Below, in pieces: positions 46,610-54,691 of a DNA stretch of 64,000 bases (positions are counted from its first letter, which is position 1; every line of letters starts with the position of its first letter). The notes beneath the pieces are model-generated. The model was not told the DNA's origin. It made no database searches and saw nothing but the letters and a program-made list of their open reading frames with translations. Source of the DNA: Clostridium sp. Marseille-P299. GTDB lineage: Bacteria > Bacillota > Clostridia > Lachnospirales > Lachnospiraceae. The DNA is taken from positions 496,001 to 560,000 of the forward strand of contig NZ_FJVE01000007.1 in assembly GCF_900078195.1 (NCBI RefSeq), given 5' to 3'. The translations under genes and the position numbers were made by a program.

Positions 46610-47329
46610 ATGTTTAGAGTTGCAATTTGTGATGACGAACAAGCTATTTGTTCGCAAATCGAAAACATTATCTTAAATTTTCAAAAAGAAGTGTTTGATA
46701 AAATTGATGTTGAGGTGTTTTATTCAGGGGAGGAACTATGTAGGTTTATTTTAAACGAACACAAATTTGATGTAATATTCTTAGATATTGAATTAAAACA
46801 AATGAATGGAGTTGATTTAGGACGACGTATTCGAGAAGAGATGCACGATGAGGTAACACAGCTAATTTACATTTCAGCAAAGCAAAGTTACGCTATGGAT
46901 TTGTTCCAAACTAGGCCGCTTAATTTTTTAATTAAACCGATCTGTAAAGAAAAGATAAGTAAAACATTAAAACTTGCAATGCAATTGTCGAGTCGATGCA
47001 ATTTATTTTTTGAATTTCATGTAGGTAAAATTTATTATAGAGTACCTTACAAAGAAATCATTTATTTTGAAAGTGATGATAAAAAGATACGTATTATATC
47101 GATTGATAAAACATACGAATTTTATGGGAAATTAGCAGATATCAAAAAAGGAGTACCTAACAAAGATTTTTTACTAATACATAAATCCTATCTTATTAAT
47201 TATATGTACGTTTCGGAATCGCAGTATGACAGCATTAAGTTTACGAATGGTGTACATCTTCCAATCAGTCAAACTTATAGAAAAGAAGTAAGAGATTTTC
47301 TAATTAAACGTAGAAAAGGTGGGGAGTAA
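46610..47329 (+). CDS. LytTR response regulator (AgrA-like)
   Basis: The 239-residue product has a receiver domain at 1 to about 120 with acidic pocket CDDEQ and phosphoacceptor Asp59 in FLDIEL. The LytTR DNA-binding domain at about 135-235 shows YRVPYKEIIYFES and FLLIHKSYLINYMYV, typical of this fold. It is followed after 5 bases by the GHKL kinase and further on by AgrD/AgrB-like genes, which identifies it as the regulator of an agr-type quorum-sensing circuit. The start follows GGGGAGGGGG. It probably autoactivates the locus. Confidence 0.92.
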   Translation: MFRVAICDDEQAICSQIENIILNFQKEVFDKIDVEVFYSGEELCRFILNEHKFDVIFLDIELKQMNGVDLGRRIREEMHDEVTQLIYISAKQSYAMDLFQTRPLNFLIKPICKEKISKTLKLAMQLSSRCNLFFEFHVGKIYYRVPYKEIIYFESDDKKIRIISIDKTYEFYGKLADIKKGVPNKDFLLIHKSYLINYMYVSESQYDSIKFTNGVHLPISQTYRKEVRDFLIKRRKGGE

Positions 47330-47334
47330 AAAAT

Positions 47335-48597
47335 ATGATACACGTAAATGATTTATTATATTTAATTTCAAACTTATTTCGTATGTATGTTCTGTACAGA
47401 TTAGTGGGTGTTTTTTTTGACCGAACGAATACAAATAAAAAATTAGAGTTTTTTTCCTTTACAATTTTTTTTATTTTAAATAGTACATTATCTATTTATT
47501 TTTCAAATCCATTCATAAATTTAGTTACGAATATTGTTTTATTCTTTTTATTAACTATTATTTATGAGGCGAAACTTTCAACTCGAATTATATCAACAGT
47601 GTTGTTCTACTCTATAGGTATGCTACTTGATAGTATTTCATATAACATTTTTATTCATATTATACCTGAAAAAAATATAAGAGCTTTTACTAATATATTA
47701 AGCAATGTTTTATTTTTTATATTAGTGCTTATACTTGAAAGAATTTCTAGTAATAATAGAGATTCAAAGATGAATCGATTGCATTGGTTAGCGATATTTA
47801 TGATACCCGTAAGTAGTATTATGATTGTTATAACAGCTTTTGTATCAAAATATAATTCATTGGCTACTACCATTAATGTTAGTTTGTTGCTTGGTATTAA
47901 TTTCTTAGTATTTTATTTATACGATGCAATGATACAGTATTATGATGATAAATATGAAAAAGTTTTATTAAAACAGCAAAATGAGGCCTATGCAAATCAA
48001 TTTAATTTAATTAAAGAATCAAGTGAAAATATAAGAATGCTACGACATGACATGAAAAATCACATATATACAATGCAATATATGCTTCAAAATGATAAAA
48101 AGCAAGAATTACTTCATTATTTAAATCACACTTATGATTATATTGATGTTTCCACGGAGTATATAAACTCAGGAAATGTCGAAGTTGATAGTATTCTAAA
48201 TTATAAAATTTATGAGGCTAAGAAATTAGGTACTACTGTTGAGGCAACAGTTAATATTTCAAATAATATTAAGATATCCTCCTTTGACTTAAATATAATT
48301 CTTGGTAATTTGTTGGATAATTCCATAGAGGCATTATACAAAAGTAATGAGAAAAATCTACAAATTGAAATGGTTCTTGACCGTTCAGTTTTATATATTT
48401 CTATTGTTAATTCATTTGATGGAATTATAGAAAAAAATAATAAAAAGTTATTAACAACAAAAAAAGATTTTTATGATCATGGTATAGGACTAACAAGTGT
48501 TGAAAATGTCATTAATAAATACAATGGTAAATTAGATGTTGATTATAATGATAAATTATTCTCTGTAAATATTTTACTATACAATCCGTTACTATAA
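47335..48597 (+). CDS. GHKL sensor histidine kinase (AgrC-like)
   Basis: The 420-residue product has six or so membrane helices (1 to about 200), then a dimerisation region with the phosphorylated His238 in LRHDMKNH. The GHKL ATPase domain has its N box in ILGNLLDNSIEAL and a glycine box in DHGIGLTSVENV. This is the AgrC architecture: a multi-pass peptide receptor signalling to the LytTR regulator encoded just upstream. GGTGGGGAG lies before the start. The ligand should be the thiolactone peptide from the gene at 49.7 kb. Confidence 0.9.
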   Translation: MIHVNDLLYLISNLFRMYVLYRLVGVFFDRTNTNKKLEFFSFTIFFILNSTLSIYFSNPFINLVTNIVLFFLLTIIYEAKLSTRIISTVLFYSIGMLLDSISYNIFIHIIPEKNIRAFTNILSNVLFFILVLILERISSNNRDSKMNRLHWLAIFMIPVSSIMIVITAFVSKYNSLATTINVSLLLGINFLVFYLYDAMIQYYDDKYEKVLLKQQNEAYANQFNLIKESSENIRMLRHDMKNHIYTMQYMLQNDKKQELLHYLNHTYDYIDVSTEYINSGNVEVDSILNYKIYEAKKLGTTVEATVNISNNIKISSFDLNIILGNLLDNSIEALYKSNEKNLQIEMVLDRSVLYISIVNSFDGIIEKNNKKLLTTKKDFYDHGIGLTSVENVINKYNGKLDVDYNDKLFSVNILLYNPLL

Positions 48598-48606
48598 ATA
48601 AGAATG

Positions 48607-48672
48607 AATATCGCAATCATTATATAGTTTTTTCGACAATCTCCCCTTGAAAAATTTTATTTGTGCTAAGAT
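48607..48672 (+). promoter_or_regulatory. Candidate LytTR-controlled promoter before the unknown agr gene
   Basis: TCGCAAT (48611-48617) and TCGACAAT (48633-48640) are direct-repeat-like and 22 bases apart. An extended -10 TG-C-TAAGAT lies at 48664-48672. Confidence 0.4.
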
Positions 48673-48707
48673 GTGTTTATATAAAAAATAGGGGAGGTTT
48701 TATATAT

Positions 48708-49469
48708 ATGAGTAGATTTCCTGATATTTTACCTTGCATAACAATTAAAAAGATGGAAGCGCAACCTTTTGAAGTTCGTGCAATGCAAGGATTAGACCAA
48801 GGATTCGGGGTTAAGCAATATTCAGCGGAGTATTGTGTGGTGGATAAAAAATATAAAAGGAAAGCAATTGAGATTATTAGTTATATTAAAGGGTTTGCAA
48901 GTATTCATGGAATTCGATGTTTAGAATTCAAAGAGTTGATGGGGTTGTATGGGGATATCATTCATGAATTAACTCAGTATATAACTGTTACTGATTCACA
49001 TATCAAGATTATAGCGGCAATGGAAGAACAGGGAGGAGTAAACGTTTTTCAGTCATTTATGGATGATAATTTTTTGGAACGTTGGGGTGTCGGTGAAGAC
49101 AAATATGGGATGAAGATCAACTTAGAAAAGAAAAAAGTTATCTCTTGTGGTAATGATGAGAAGTTATATGTTAAAGATGAAAAACCAGGGGTAAATGATA
49201 TTGTAGGAAGATATATTATAACTATTAATAGAAGAGAATATGATACCATAAGACAAATCTTTATCGGTTATAATGGGCAAGTTACAGAGTTTTATTTTGA
49301 TATTACTGGAAAAGAAATATTAAAGAGACACTTTAAAATTAGTTTGAGTGCTGTGGGAGAAGAATCTATTCCTTCAAATTACATAGAATCAAGCACCGGT
49401 GAAAGTTTTTATCTAAATGATATCAAAAGACGATGTGAGACGTATGTAATTCATGATTATGTATTATAG
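48708..49469 (+). CDS. Unknown cytoplasmic protein inside the agr locus
   Basis: The product is 253 residues from ATG 48708, set by AGGGGAGG 10 bases upstream. I do not recognise the family. It lacks a signal peptide or membrane helix and has scattered cysteines. The C-terminal third (VGRYIITINRREYDTI..YNGQVTEFYFDITGKEILKRHF) reads like a short beta-rich module. It lies between agrC-like and agrD-like genes, with its own candidate promoter containing the same repeat type as the peptide gene. That suggests it belongs to the quorum-sensing response rather than being a random insertion. Confidence 0.65.
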   Translation: MSRFPDILPCITIKKMEAQPFEVRAMQGLDQGFGVKQYSAEYCVVDKKYKRKAIEIISYIKGFASIHGIRCLEFKELMGLYGDIIHELTQYITVTDSHIKIIAAMEEQGGVNVFQSFMDDNFLERWGVGEDKYGMKINLEKKKVISCGNDEKLYVKDEKPGVNDIVGRYIITINRREYDTIRQIFIGYNGQVTEFYFDITGKEILKRHFKISLSAVGEESIPSNYIESSTGESFYLNDIKRRCETYVIHDYVL

Positions 49470-49586
49470 TATTTATATATTTTAACACATAAGTATATAA
49501 CAAAATTTATTATGTTTAACATATAAGTATATAACAAAATATGTTATTTTAACAAATATAATGATACTTAATTGTAATTATTTACG

Positions 49587-49639
49587 AATTTCGGAATAAA
49601 AATATAGCAATTTCGACATTTTTTAAATTATGCTAATTT
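49587..49639 (+). promoter_or_regulatory. agrD-like promoter with direct repeats
   Basis: AATTTCGGAAT (from 49587) and AATTTCGACAT (from 49609) are 22 bases apart, followed by an extended -10 TG-C-TAATTT (49631-49639). The layout matches the upstream agr promoters. Confidence 0.5.
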
Positions 49640-49685
49640 ATATGTTAAAATAAATTTACCAATAATTGTGAAAGGGGGTATAGCT

Positions 49686-49841
49686 TTGAAGACTAGAGGG
49701 AAGAATTTAATTTTTAAATTTGGTGGTGTTGTAGCAAGTTTTGCTTTAATGTTAACAACATTAAATGTTAGTACTACTTGCTGGTGGTTAGGACATCAAC
49801 CAAAATTACCACAAGGTGCGGACAAGCTTCGTAAGTTCTAA
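49686..49841 (+). CDS. AgrD-like cyclic peptide autoinducer precursor
   Basis: This 51-residue product is the expected short partner of AgrB. TTG 49686 is preceded by AAAGGGGGT. An amphipathic N-terminal helix (KNLIFKFGGVVASFALML) leads to a core, NVSTTCWWLGHQPKLP, whose single cysteine would form the thiolactone. The tail QGADKLRKF is of the charged type AgrB recognises. The ring is probably closed from the Cys to a residue a few positions later, as in clostridial agr peptides (TTCWWLG region, inference). Its stop overlaps the agrB-like ATG by one base (TAATG). Confidence 0.9.
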   Translation: MKTRGKNLIFKFGGVVASFALMLTTLNVSTTCWWLGHQPKLPQGADKLRKF

Positions 49842-50437
49842 TGAAAATTGATTTATCTGGTAAGATTGCAGAATCGCTTACCAATAGTGGAATCATCACT
49901 ACGGAAGATAAAGAGTTATATGAGTACGGTCTACATCATGGACTTCTCATGATAATTAATCTTTTAACTACCGTAGTGATTGGTCTACTTTTCAAAATGG
50001 TATGGCAAAGTTTTGTGTTTATGCTTGCATATATTCCTTTGAGAACTTATGCAGGAGGATATCATGCGAAAACACAATTTCGTTGTTATCTTCTTTCTAT
50101 TGTAATCATGTTAGCAGCACTTTTTGGTATCAAGCAAATACCTTGGACTAGCAGTATTGGTATAGGACTTACCTTATGTGCAGTTGGTATAATCCTTTAT
50201 CTTTCACCAGTGGAAGATAAGAATAAACCACTGAATCAAGTGGAAGTTAAGGTATATGGTAATCGAGCAAGGTTAATCTTATTTATTGAAATTGTTGTTA
50301 TGCTGGTCATGATAGTCTTAAAACAGCAACAAGTTGCTTATTGCATTGCAGCTGAATTTGTTGCACTTAGTATAATGTTAATTTTGGGATTTATGAAGAA
50401 CAGAAAGATAGAAAAGAGAATACACTTTATTAGATAG
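49841..50437 (+). CDS. AgrB-like peptide-processing membrane protease
   Basis: The 198-residue product matches AgrB in length and topology. The catalytic pair His75 (YAGGYHAK) and Cys82 (FRCYLLS) are seven residues apart as in S. aureus AgrB, followed by four more hydrophobic segments. It removes the C-terminal tail of the precursor and forms the thiolactone. It is translationally coupled to the precursor gene. Confidence 0.93.
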   Translation: MKIDLSGKIAESLTNSGIITTEDKELYEYGLHHGLLMIINLLTTVVIGLLFKMVWQSFVFMLAYIPLRTYAGGYHAKTQFRCYLLSIVIMLAALFGIKQIPWTSSIGIGLTLCAVGIILYLSPVEDKNKPLNQVEVKVYGNRARLILFIEIVVMLVMIVLKQQQVAYCIAAEFVALSIMLILGFMKNRKIEKRIHFIR

Positions 50438-50444
50438 CAGTAGA

Positions 50445-50496
50445 CTACTATTATTGATTTCTATAATTAACAATTGTTAATTACTGATAATAGTAG
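50445..50496. terminator. Nested hairpin after agrB
   Basis: CTACTATTAT pairs with ATAATAGTAG, with TTAACAATTGTTAA nested inside. There is no T tract, so termination may be partial and allow read-through into the following genes. Confidence 0.5.
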
Positions 50497-50647
50497 ATAC
50501 CAAAGTAAATATAAAGAACATTAAAGGATTAATAGATTGCAGAAGGAATGGTATGAATTCTATTTTGTATGTTTACTTAAGTTAACATATATGTAAAAAT
50601 TGGTTGCAAACGATTTTTATAAAACTAAGAATGAAAGGGGAATATAA

Positions 50648-51043
50648 ATATTTGCGATAGCTCTTGTAACTGCAACGATAGCTTCATCAACTAATATTTC
50701 AGCTAATGCAGCAAGTAGTTATGATCTTTATTGGACAAGTGGGGCACCATCCTCAGATACTAAAATAACTCAGAGCCATTTATTAACCCAAACCAACAAT
50801 GTTGTTCCATATGTAACAATTGAAACGGATTCATTTACCGTATCTACAGTAGGTGCATATGTAACTGGAACATGTACATCATTTCCAATTCAATCAGGTT
50901 ATATTTCCTCTGTGGGAACCGATTACTTATATTTTATAGGGAGTGTCCCTCAGGCAGGTAAAGCTTTTTATGTAACTACAAAATTGAATAATTATACAGT
51001 ATCTAAATCGATTTATGCTTATGGTTCAGTAGGTATTTATTAG
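50648..51043 (+). CDS. Small exported beta-rich protein, no canonical start codon
   Basis: An open frame ends at TAG 51041 and encodes a signal-peptide-like stretch (FAIALVTATIASSTNISANAAS). A mature part of about 107 residues follows, rich in Tyr, Thr, Ser and Val (SYDLYWTSGAPSS...YAYGSVGIY). No ATG, GTG or TTG lies upstream in frame before a stop. The well-placed ribosome binding site AAAGGGG (50634-50640) points to an ATA codon at 50648. Alternatively one base is missing near 50650: an ATG at 50631 (MKGEYKY..) would come into frame with a single insertion. It may be a bacteriocin or signal protein partnered with the ABC transporter downstream (inference). It resembles no family I can name with confidence. 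Confidence 0.6.
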   Translation: MFAIALVTATIASSTNISANAASSYDLYWTSGAPSSDTKITQSHLLTQTNNVVPYVTIETDSFTVSTVGAYVTGTCTSFPIQSGYISSVGTDYLYFIGSVPQAGKAFYVTTKLNNYTVSKSIYAYGSVGIY

Positions 51044-51125
51044 ATAATAATTAATAGAACTGCAAAAGAAAGAATTTATAAACTTTTTTTTGCAGTTCTA
51101 ATTACAATTAAGAGAGGGAATGACG

Positions 51126-52090
51126 ATGAAAGCAAGAAATGTCTTAATAATTATTTTATTAATACTTGGGTTAACAGGGTGCGATAAAACTCCTCAGGAA
51201 GTTAACGATAATATTAATCAGAATACATCTCAGTCCAATTATAAGGAAGAACATCAATTAGACGATAATCTTGAATTTGATACTATAGATAATATTTTAA
51301 AAACATTAGATGATGTCATGTCAGATAGTTATTCTAACATAACATTTGAATATAATATTGATATAAATAAACCAGGTGAAATCGCTCAGAATAAATTTAT
51401 ACAGGTAAGTAATTTTAATGACAATTATTTGGAAGTTATAAAAAGCTTTGTGGGTAATAGCTTTGATAAAAAAAATATATATTGGAATGATAGATTGGAT
51501 CCTCCAGGCCCTCAATATGATGATAAAGAAAAAAATATTCATTTCGGAATGGGTAATGATGGATTTTATTATTACAGTCATAATGAATTTTTGATAAATA
51601 TAAGTAATGGAATATATATAGAAGTAGAACGAATACCTTTAAGAATAGAGTATGAAGATCATAGTTACGTATTAATAGATGGGGAAATGAAGATTAGTGA
51701 AGCGATTGAACGTGCTGAGGTGTGTGCAGAGGAATTGAAATCCTTCTCTAAAGACATCGAACTAATACCAAGTGAGGTTATTGTATATCAAACAGATGAT
51801 GGTTACTATGTTTATAATATTCTTTTTACAAAATCTTATAATAATTTATATTTTTCTAATTATTTTTATGATTATTATTCTATTAAAGATAAATTTATTA
51901 TGGCATTAGAAACCGAAATTTTAATTGAATCAAAGGAGAAAACTATGACCCTACCGATTACACAGCAGGTAATATTTACTTGTCAAAACCCTGTTGGGTG
52001 TTTTATTTAGATTTGACTCCAAATAAAGAAGTTTATGTAACTGTAGACCTTGAATCAGGAGAAGTTGATTTTATTAAAAATAATTATTAA
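51126..52090 (+). pseudogene. Lipoprotein with a frameshift near its 3' end
   Basis: The ATG at 51126 (or 51120) begins a lipoprotein signal peptide with lipobox LTGC. The mature part is acidic. The first frame stops at 52010 after an unconvincing tail, but from about 51930 another frame continues naturally (YDPTDYTAGNIYLSKPCWVFYLDLTPNKEV...) to TAA at 52088-52090. One base appears lost or gained within the A-rich stretch at about 51930-51950. This is either a true mutation or a sequence error. The gene sits between the exported protein and the ABC transporter, in the same direction. Confidence 0.75.
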
Positions 52091-52114
52091 GAGTTAAATA
52101 ATATAAGGAGATAT

Positions 52115-52963
52115 ATGAAGATATTTTATGCATTATCACAAGAACTGAAAAAGACTATATTTAATGTAGGATTTATTTTATGTATTTTAATTACTGTAAT
52201 ATTATTTTTTACAACAATATTATATGTCGATTCAAGCACAGGAAAAATCTATTCTGTTATAGAAGGCATTATTCGATTAGATAAAAAGATATTTCTGGGT
52301 GATCCTTCCTTTGCAGCAATTAACGTTTTTAGTAATGCAATCAGTGGATATTTTCTTATGTTTATACCGATTATAGCTGCTTTTCCGTTCATTCCTAATT
52401 ATTGTTCAGAGAGAAATAGTGGTCTTATTAGATTTACGATTTATCGTGTAGGTAAGATGAGATATTATATCTCAAAATTCCTATCTGCTATGTTAGGGGG
52501 AGGATTTGCAGTCTTTTTAGGTTATGCAATTTTTGGGCTAATCATTTATTTTAATTTCCCTTCGCACTCATCTTATATATCGTTAATAGGACAGAAAAAA
52601 ACAAATATCCATTTAATCGTTTTAAAAAGTTTACTTGGAGTGTTTTTATATGGTTCAGTATCGGCTGTTCCAGCATTTTTAATGGCTTCGTTTGTAAGAA
52701 ATCGATATATTATTACTTGTGTACCTTTCATGATAATATATCTTTATAATACAAGTTTAACAAAAATAAGTTATGATGCAATGTTAGAGAGAAAAAGTTC
52801 TACAACTGACTTTATACATACTTTAAGGCCTGAAACAATAAGTAGTCTGGCTTATTATAATAATATGGTGAGAAATTCACTATTAATAAATATAGCTTTT
52901 GTTTGTTTCTGTTTTTGTGTATTTGCTATTATAATGAACCGGAGGTGGGATTTTGGTGAATAA
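52115..52963 (+). CDS. ABC permease subunit (first, agr-linked cassette)
   Basis: The 282-residue membrane protein has about six helices in ABC-2 style. An N-terminal helix (VGFILCILITVILFFTTILY), an external loop, then YCSERNSGLIRFTIYRVGK as coupling segment and several helices follow. AAGGAG lies just before the ATG. Its end overlaps the next permease gene. It is part of a three-gene transporter downstream of the agr locus; export or immunity for a peptide is the usual role of such sets (inference). Confidence 0.8.
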   Translation: MKIFYALSQELKKTIFNVGFILCILITVILFFTTILYVDSSTGKIYSVIEGIIRLDKKIFLGDPSFAAINVFSNAISGYFLMFIPIIAAFPFIPNYCSERNSGLIRFTIYRVGKMRYYISKFLSAMLGGGFAVFLGYAIFGLIIYFNFPSHSSYISLIGQKKTNIHLIVLKSLLGVFLYGSVSAVPAFLMASFVRNRYIITCVPFMIIYLYNTSLTKISYDAMLERKSSTTDFIHTLRPETISSLAYYNNMVRNSLLINIAFVCFCFCVFAIIMNRRWDFGE

Positions 52964-53825
52964 GCTAAATATAAGGAAAATATTAGCTACCGCAAGAACA
53001 GAATATATAAAGTGGATATGCAATGCTAGAATGATTCTGCTTGTAGTAATGCTTTTATTTATATACAGCTTTGTAATTGAACCATTGCAAGCTCATGCGA
53101 TAGAAATGAATTCACCTATTAACGTATTAGAACCTTTTATTGCAACAGTTAATTCAGAAGTTTTAGTTATTATTGTTCCAGCTATATTCTTAGCTTTATT
53201 TTCAGATTTCCCTCGGACAGATGGAACAACTTTATTTTTTTTGCAGAGAATTGGAAGAATAAATTGGATATTTGGACAAATTTTATTTGCTATTTTATCT
53301 ATTTTTACATATATAGGAGTTATTTTTATAGGTACAGTTCTACCAGTAATAACTAGTAGCTTTTCTGCAAACGGTTGGTCATTAGTAGTTACGAAATATG
53401 CGACTATTTATCCAGAAAGGGCTCAGAGTTTTGCAAGTCTTTTAATAAAAGAAAATATATATAATCAAGTTTCTCCTTGGTATGCAGCTTCTATAGGTTA
53501 TGGGTTAATGATGCTGTATTTATTAGTTATAGCATTGATAATGCTTGTTTTTAGTTGTTTGAAAAAAAAGATTTTTGGTATACTTACTACGGGGTGTATT
53601 ATAGCTTTTGGTGGTACTTTTTGTTTGGTTAAGATACCGATGATGTGGTTTTTTCCAATGGCACATACCTCTATATGGTTACATTTCACACAGTATTTTC
53701 GTAAACCCATAATGCCGATGTGGATATCTTATACTTATTTTGTATGTACAATAGTGATTCTAATTATTATTAGTTGCATAGCAATGAAAAGTACCAATTT
53801 TGATAGTGTTCAAGAGATAGATTAA
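52956..53825 (+). CDS. ABC permease subunit (second, agr-linked cassette)
   Basis: The product is 289 residues from GTG 52956 (or TTG 52953), with GGAGGTGGGA upstream. The layout is the same as its neighbour: an N-terminal helix, an external segment, FSDFPRTDGTTLFFLQRIGR as coupling region and five further helices. The start lies inside the 3' end of the preceding gene, and the ATPase gene follows after 11 bases. Confidence 0.8.
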   Translation: MNKLNIRKILATARTEYIKWICNARMILLVVMLLFIYSFVIEPLQAHAIEMNSPINVLEPFIATVNSEVLVIIVPAIFLALFSDFPRTDGTTLFFLQRIGRINWIFGQILFAILSIFTYIGVIFIGTVLPVITSSFSANGWSLVVTKYATIYPERAQSFASLLIKENIYNQVSPWYAASIGYGLMMLYLLVIALIMLVFSCLKKKIFGILTTGCIIAFGGTFCLVKIPMMWFFPMAHTSIWLHFTQYFRKPIMPMWISYTYFVCTIVILIIISCIAMKSTNFDSVQEID

Positions 53826-53836
53826 GGAGAATGGCT

Positions 53837-54478
53837 ATGAGTAATGCAATTGAGGTTAAAAATGTATCGCTACAGATAAAAAAAGATTTGATTTTAAAAA
53901 ATATTATGGTTGCATTTGAACAGGGGAAAATACATGGTCTTATTGGACGAAATGGTTCAGGGAAAACTATGCTAATGAAATGTATCTGCGGATTTGTGAA
54001 AGTAACAAGCGGTGAAATAATCGTTGAAGAAAAACGTGTAGGAAAGGATGTTGATTTTCCCTCTAATTTAGGATTGATCATTGAGACACCTGGCTTTATT
54101 CCCTATTATAGCGGTTATAAAAATCTAATACTTCTTGCCGGTTTGAATCATATTGCGGATAAGGCAGATGTTAAAAAAGCAATGGAGGCAGTTGGTCTTG
54201 ATTATAGGTTAAAACGTGTCGTTAAAAAGTATAGTTTAGGAATGCGTCAAAGACTTGGTTTAGCGCAAGCTATCATGGAAAATCCTTCTATACTAATTTT
54301 AGATGAACCATTTAATGGATTAGATAAGGATGGAGTTAATGATATGAGAAAATATTTATTAGATTTAAAAAATCAAGGCAAAACAATTTTAATTGCATCG
54401 CATTCGGCTGAGGATATTCGCATTCTGTGTGATACAGTTTATGAGATGGATAAGGGAGAATTAACAGAATACAAATAG
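53837..54478 (+). CDS. ABC transporter ATPase (agr-linked cassette)
   Basis: The product is 213 residues from ATG 53837, chosen because AAGGAG is 8 bases upstream. It has Walker A GRNGSGKTMLMK, signature YSLGMRQRL and Walker B ILILDEPFNGLD, the short form typical of bacteriocin-immunity and BcrA-like exporters. It completes the exported protein / lipoprotein / two-permease / ATPase unit. The native sequence ends shortly after this gene, where the GC-richer foreign patch begins. Confidence 0.9.
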   Translation: MSNAIEVKNVSLQIKKDLILKNIMVAFEQGKIHGLIGRNGSGKTMLMKCICGFVKVTSGEIIVEEKRVGKDVDFPSNLGLIIETPGFIPYYSGYKNLILLAGLNHIADKADVKKAMEAVGLDYRLKRVVKKYSLGMRQRLGLAQAIMENPSILILDEPFNGLDKDGVNDMRKYLLDLKNQGKTILIASHSAEDIRILCDTVYEMDKGELTEYK

Positions 54479-54580
54479 CGTATTAAAGTAATTTTACTCC
54501 CTAAGCAATTGAGTGTAGGAATAAGCACCCTGCATTGGCCGTCGTCCGCCATCCCGCTGAATGGGCGCCTTGATTGCCCA

Positions 54581-54691
54581 TCAGCAAAAACGGGCCAGAC
54601 TGTCAATAGCAGCGCAGTATTTGCCGTTCATCTTGCTAACGAATGGATCGGCTGGCTTTGCTATTTCCTCAATAAATCGGATTTTGTTCAC
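54581..54691 (-). pseudogene. Broken small ORF of the foreign patch
   Basis: GTG 54691 begins NKIRFIEEIAKPADPFVSK and ends after 36 residues at TGA 54581-54583. Beyond the stop the same frame stays open and coding-like (WAIKAPIQRDGGRRPMQ..) to about 54500, suggesting an in-frame nonsense mutation or a fragment. It overlaps the end of the upstream glycosylase-like gene (GTGTGA). Confidence 0.45.

Noticed and set aside
50600..50650. A cre site (GCAAACGATTTT) before the exported protein gene
   Set aside because: Only one half matches the consensus; the symmetry is lost.
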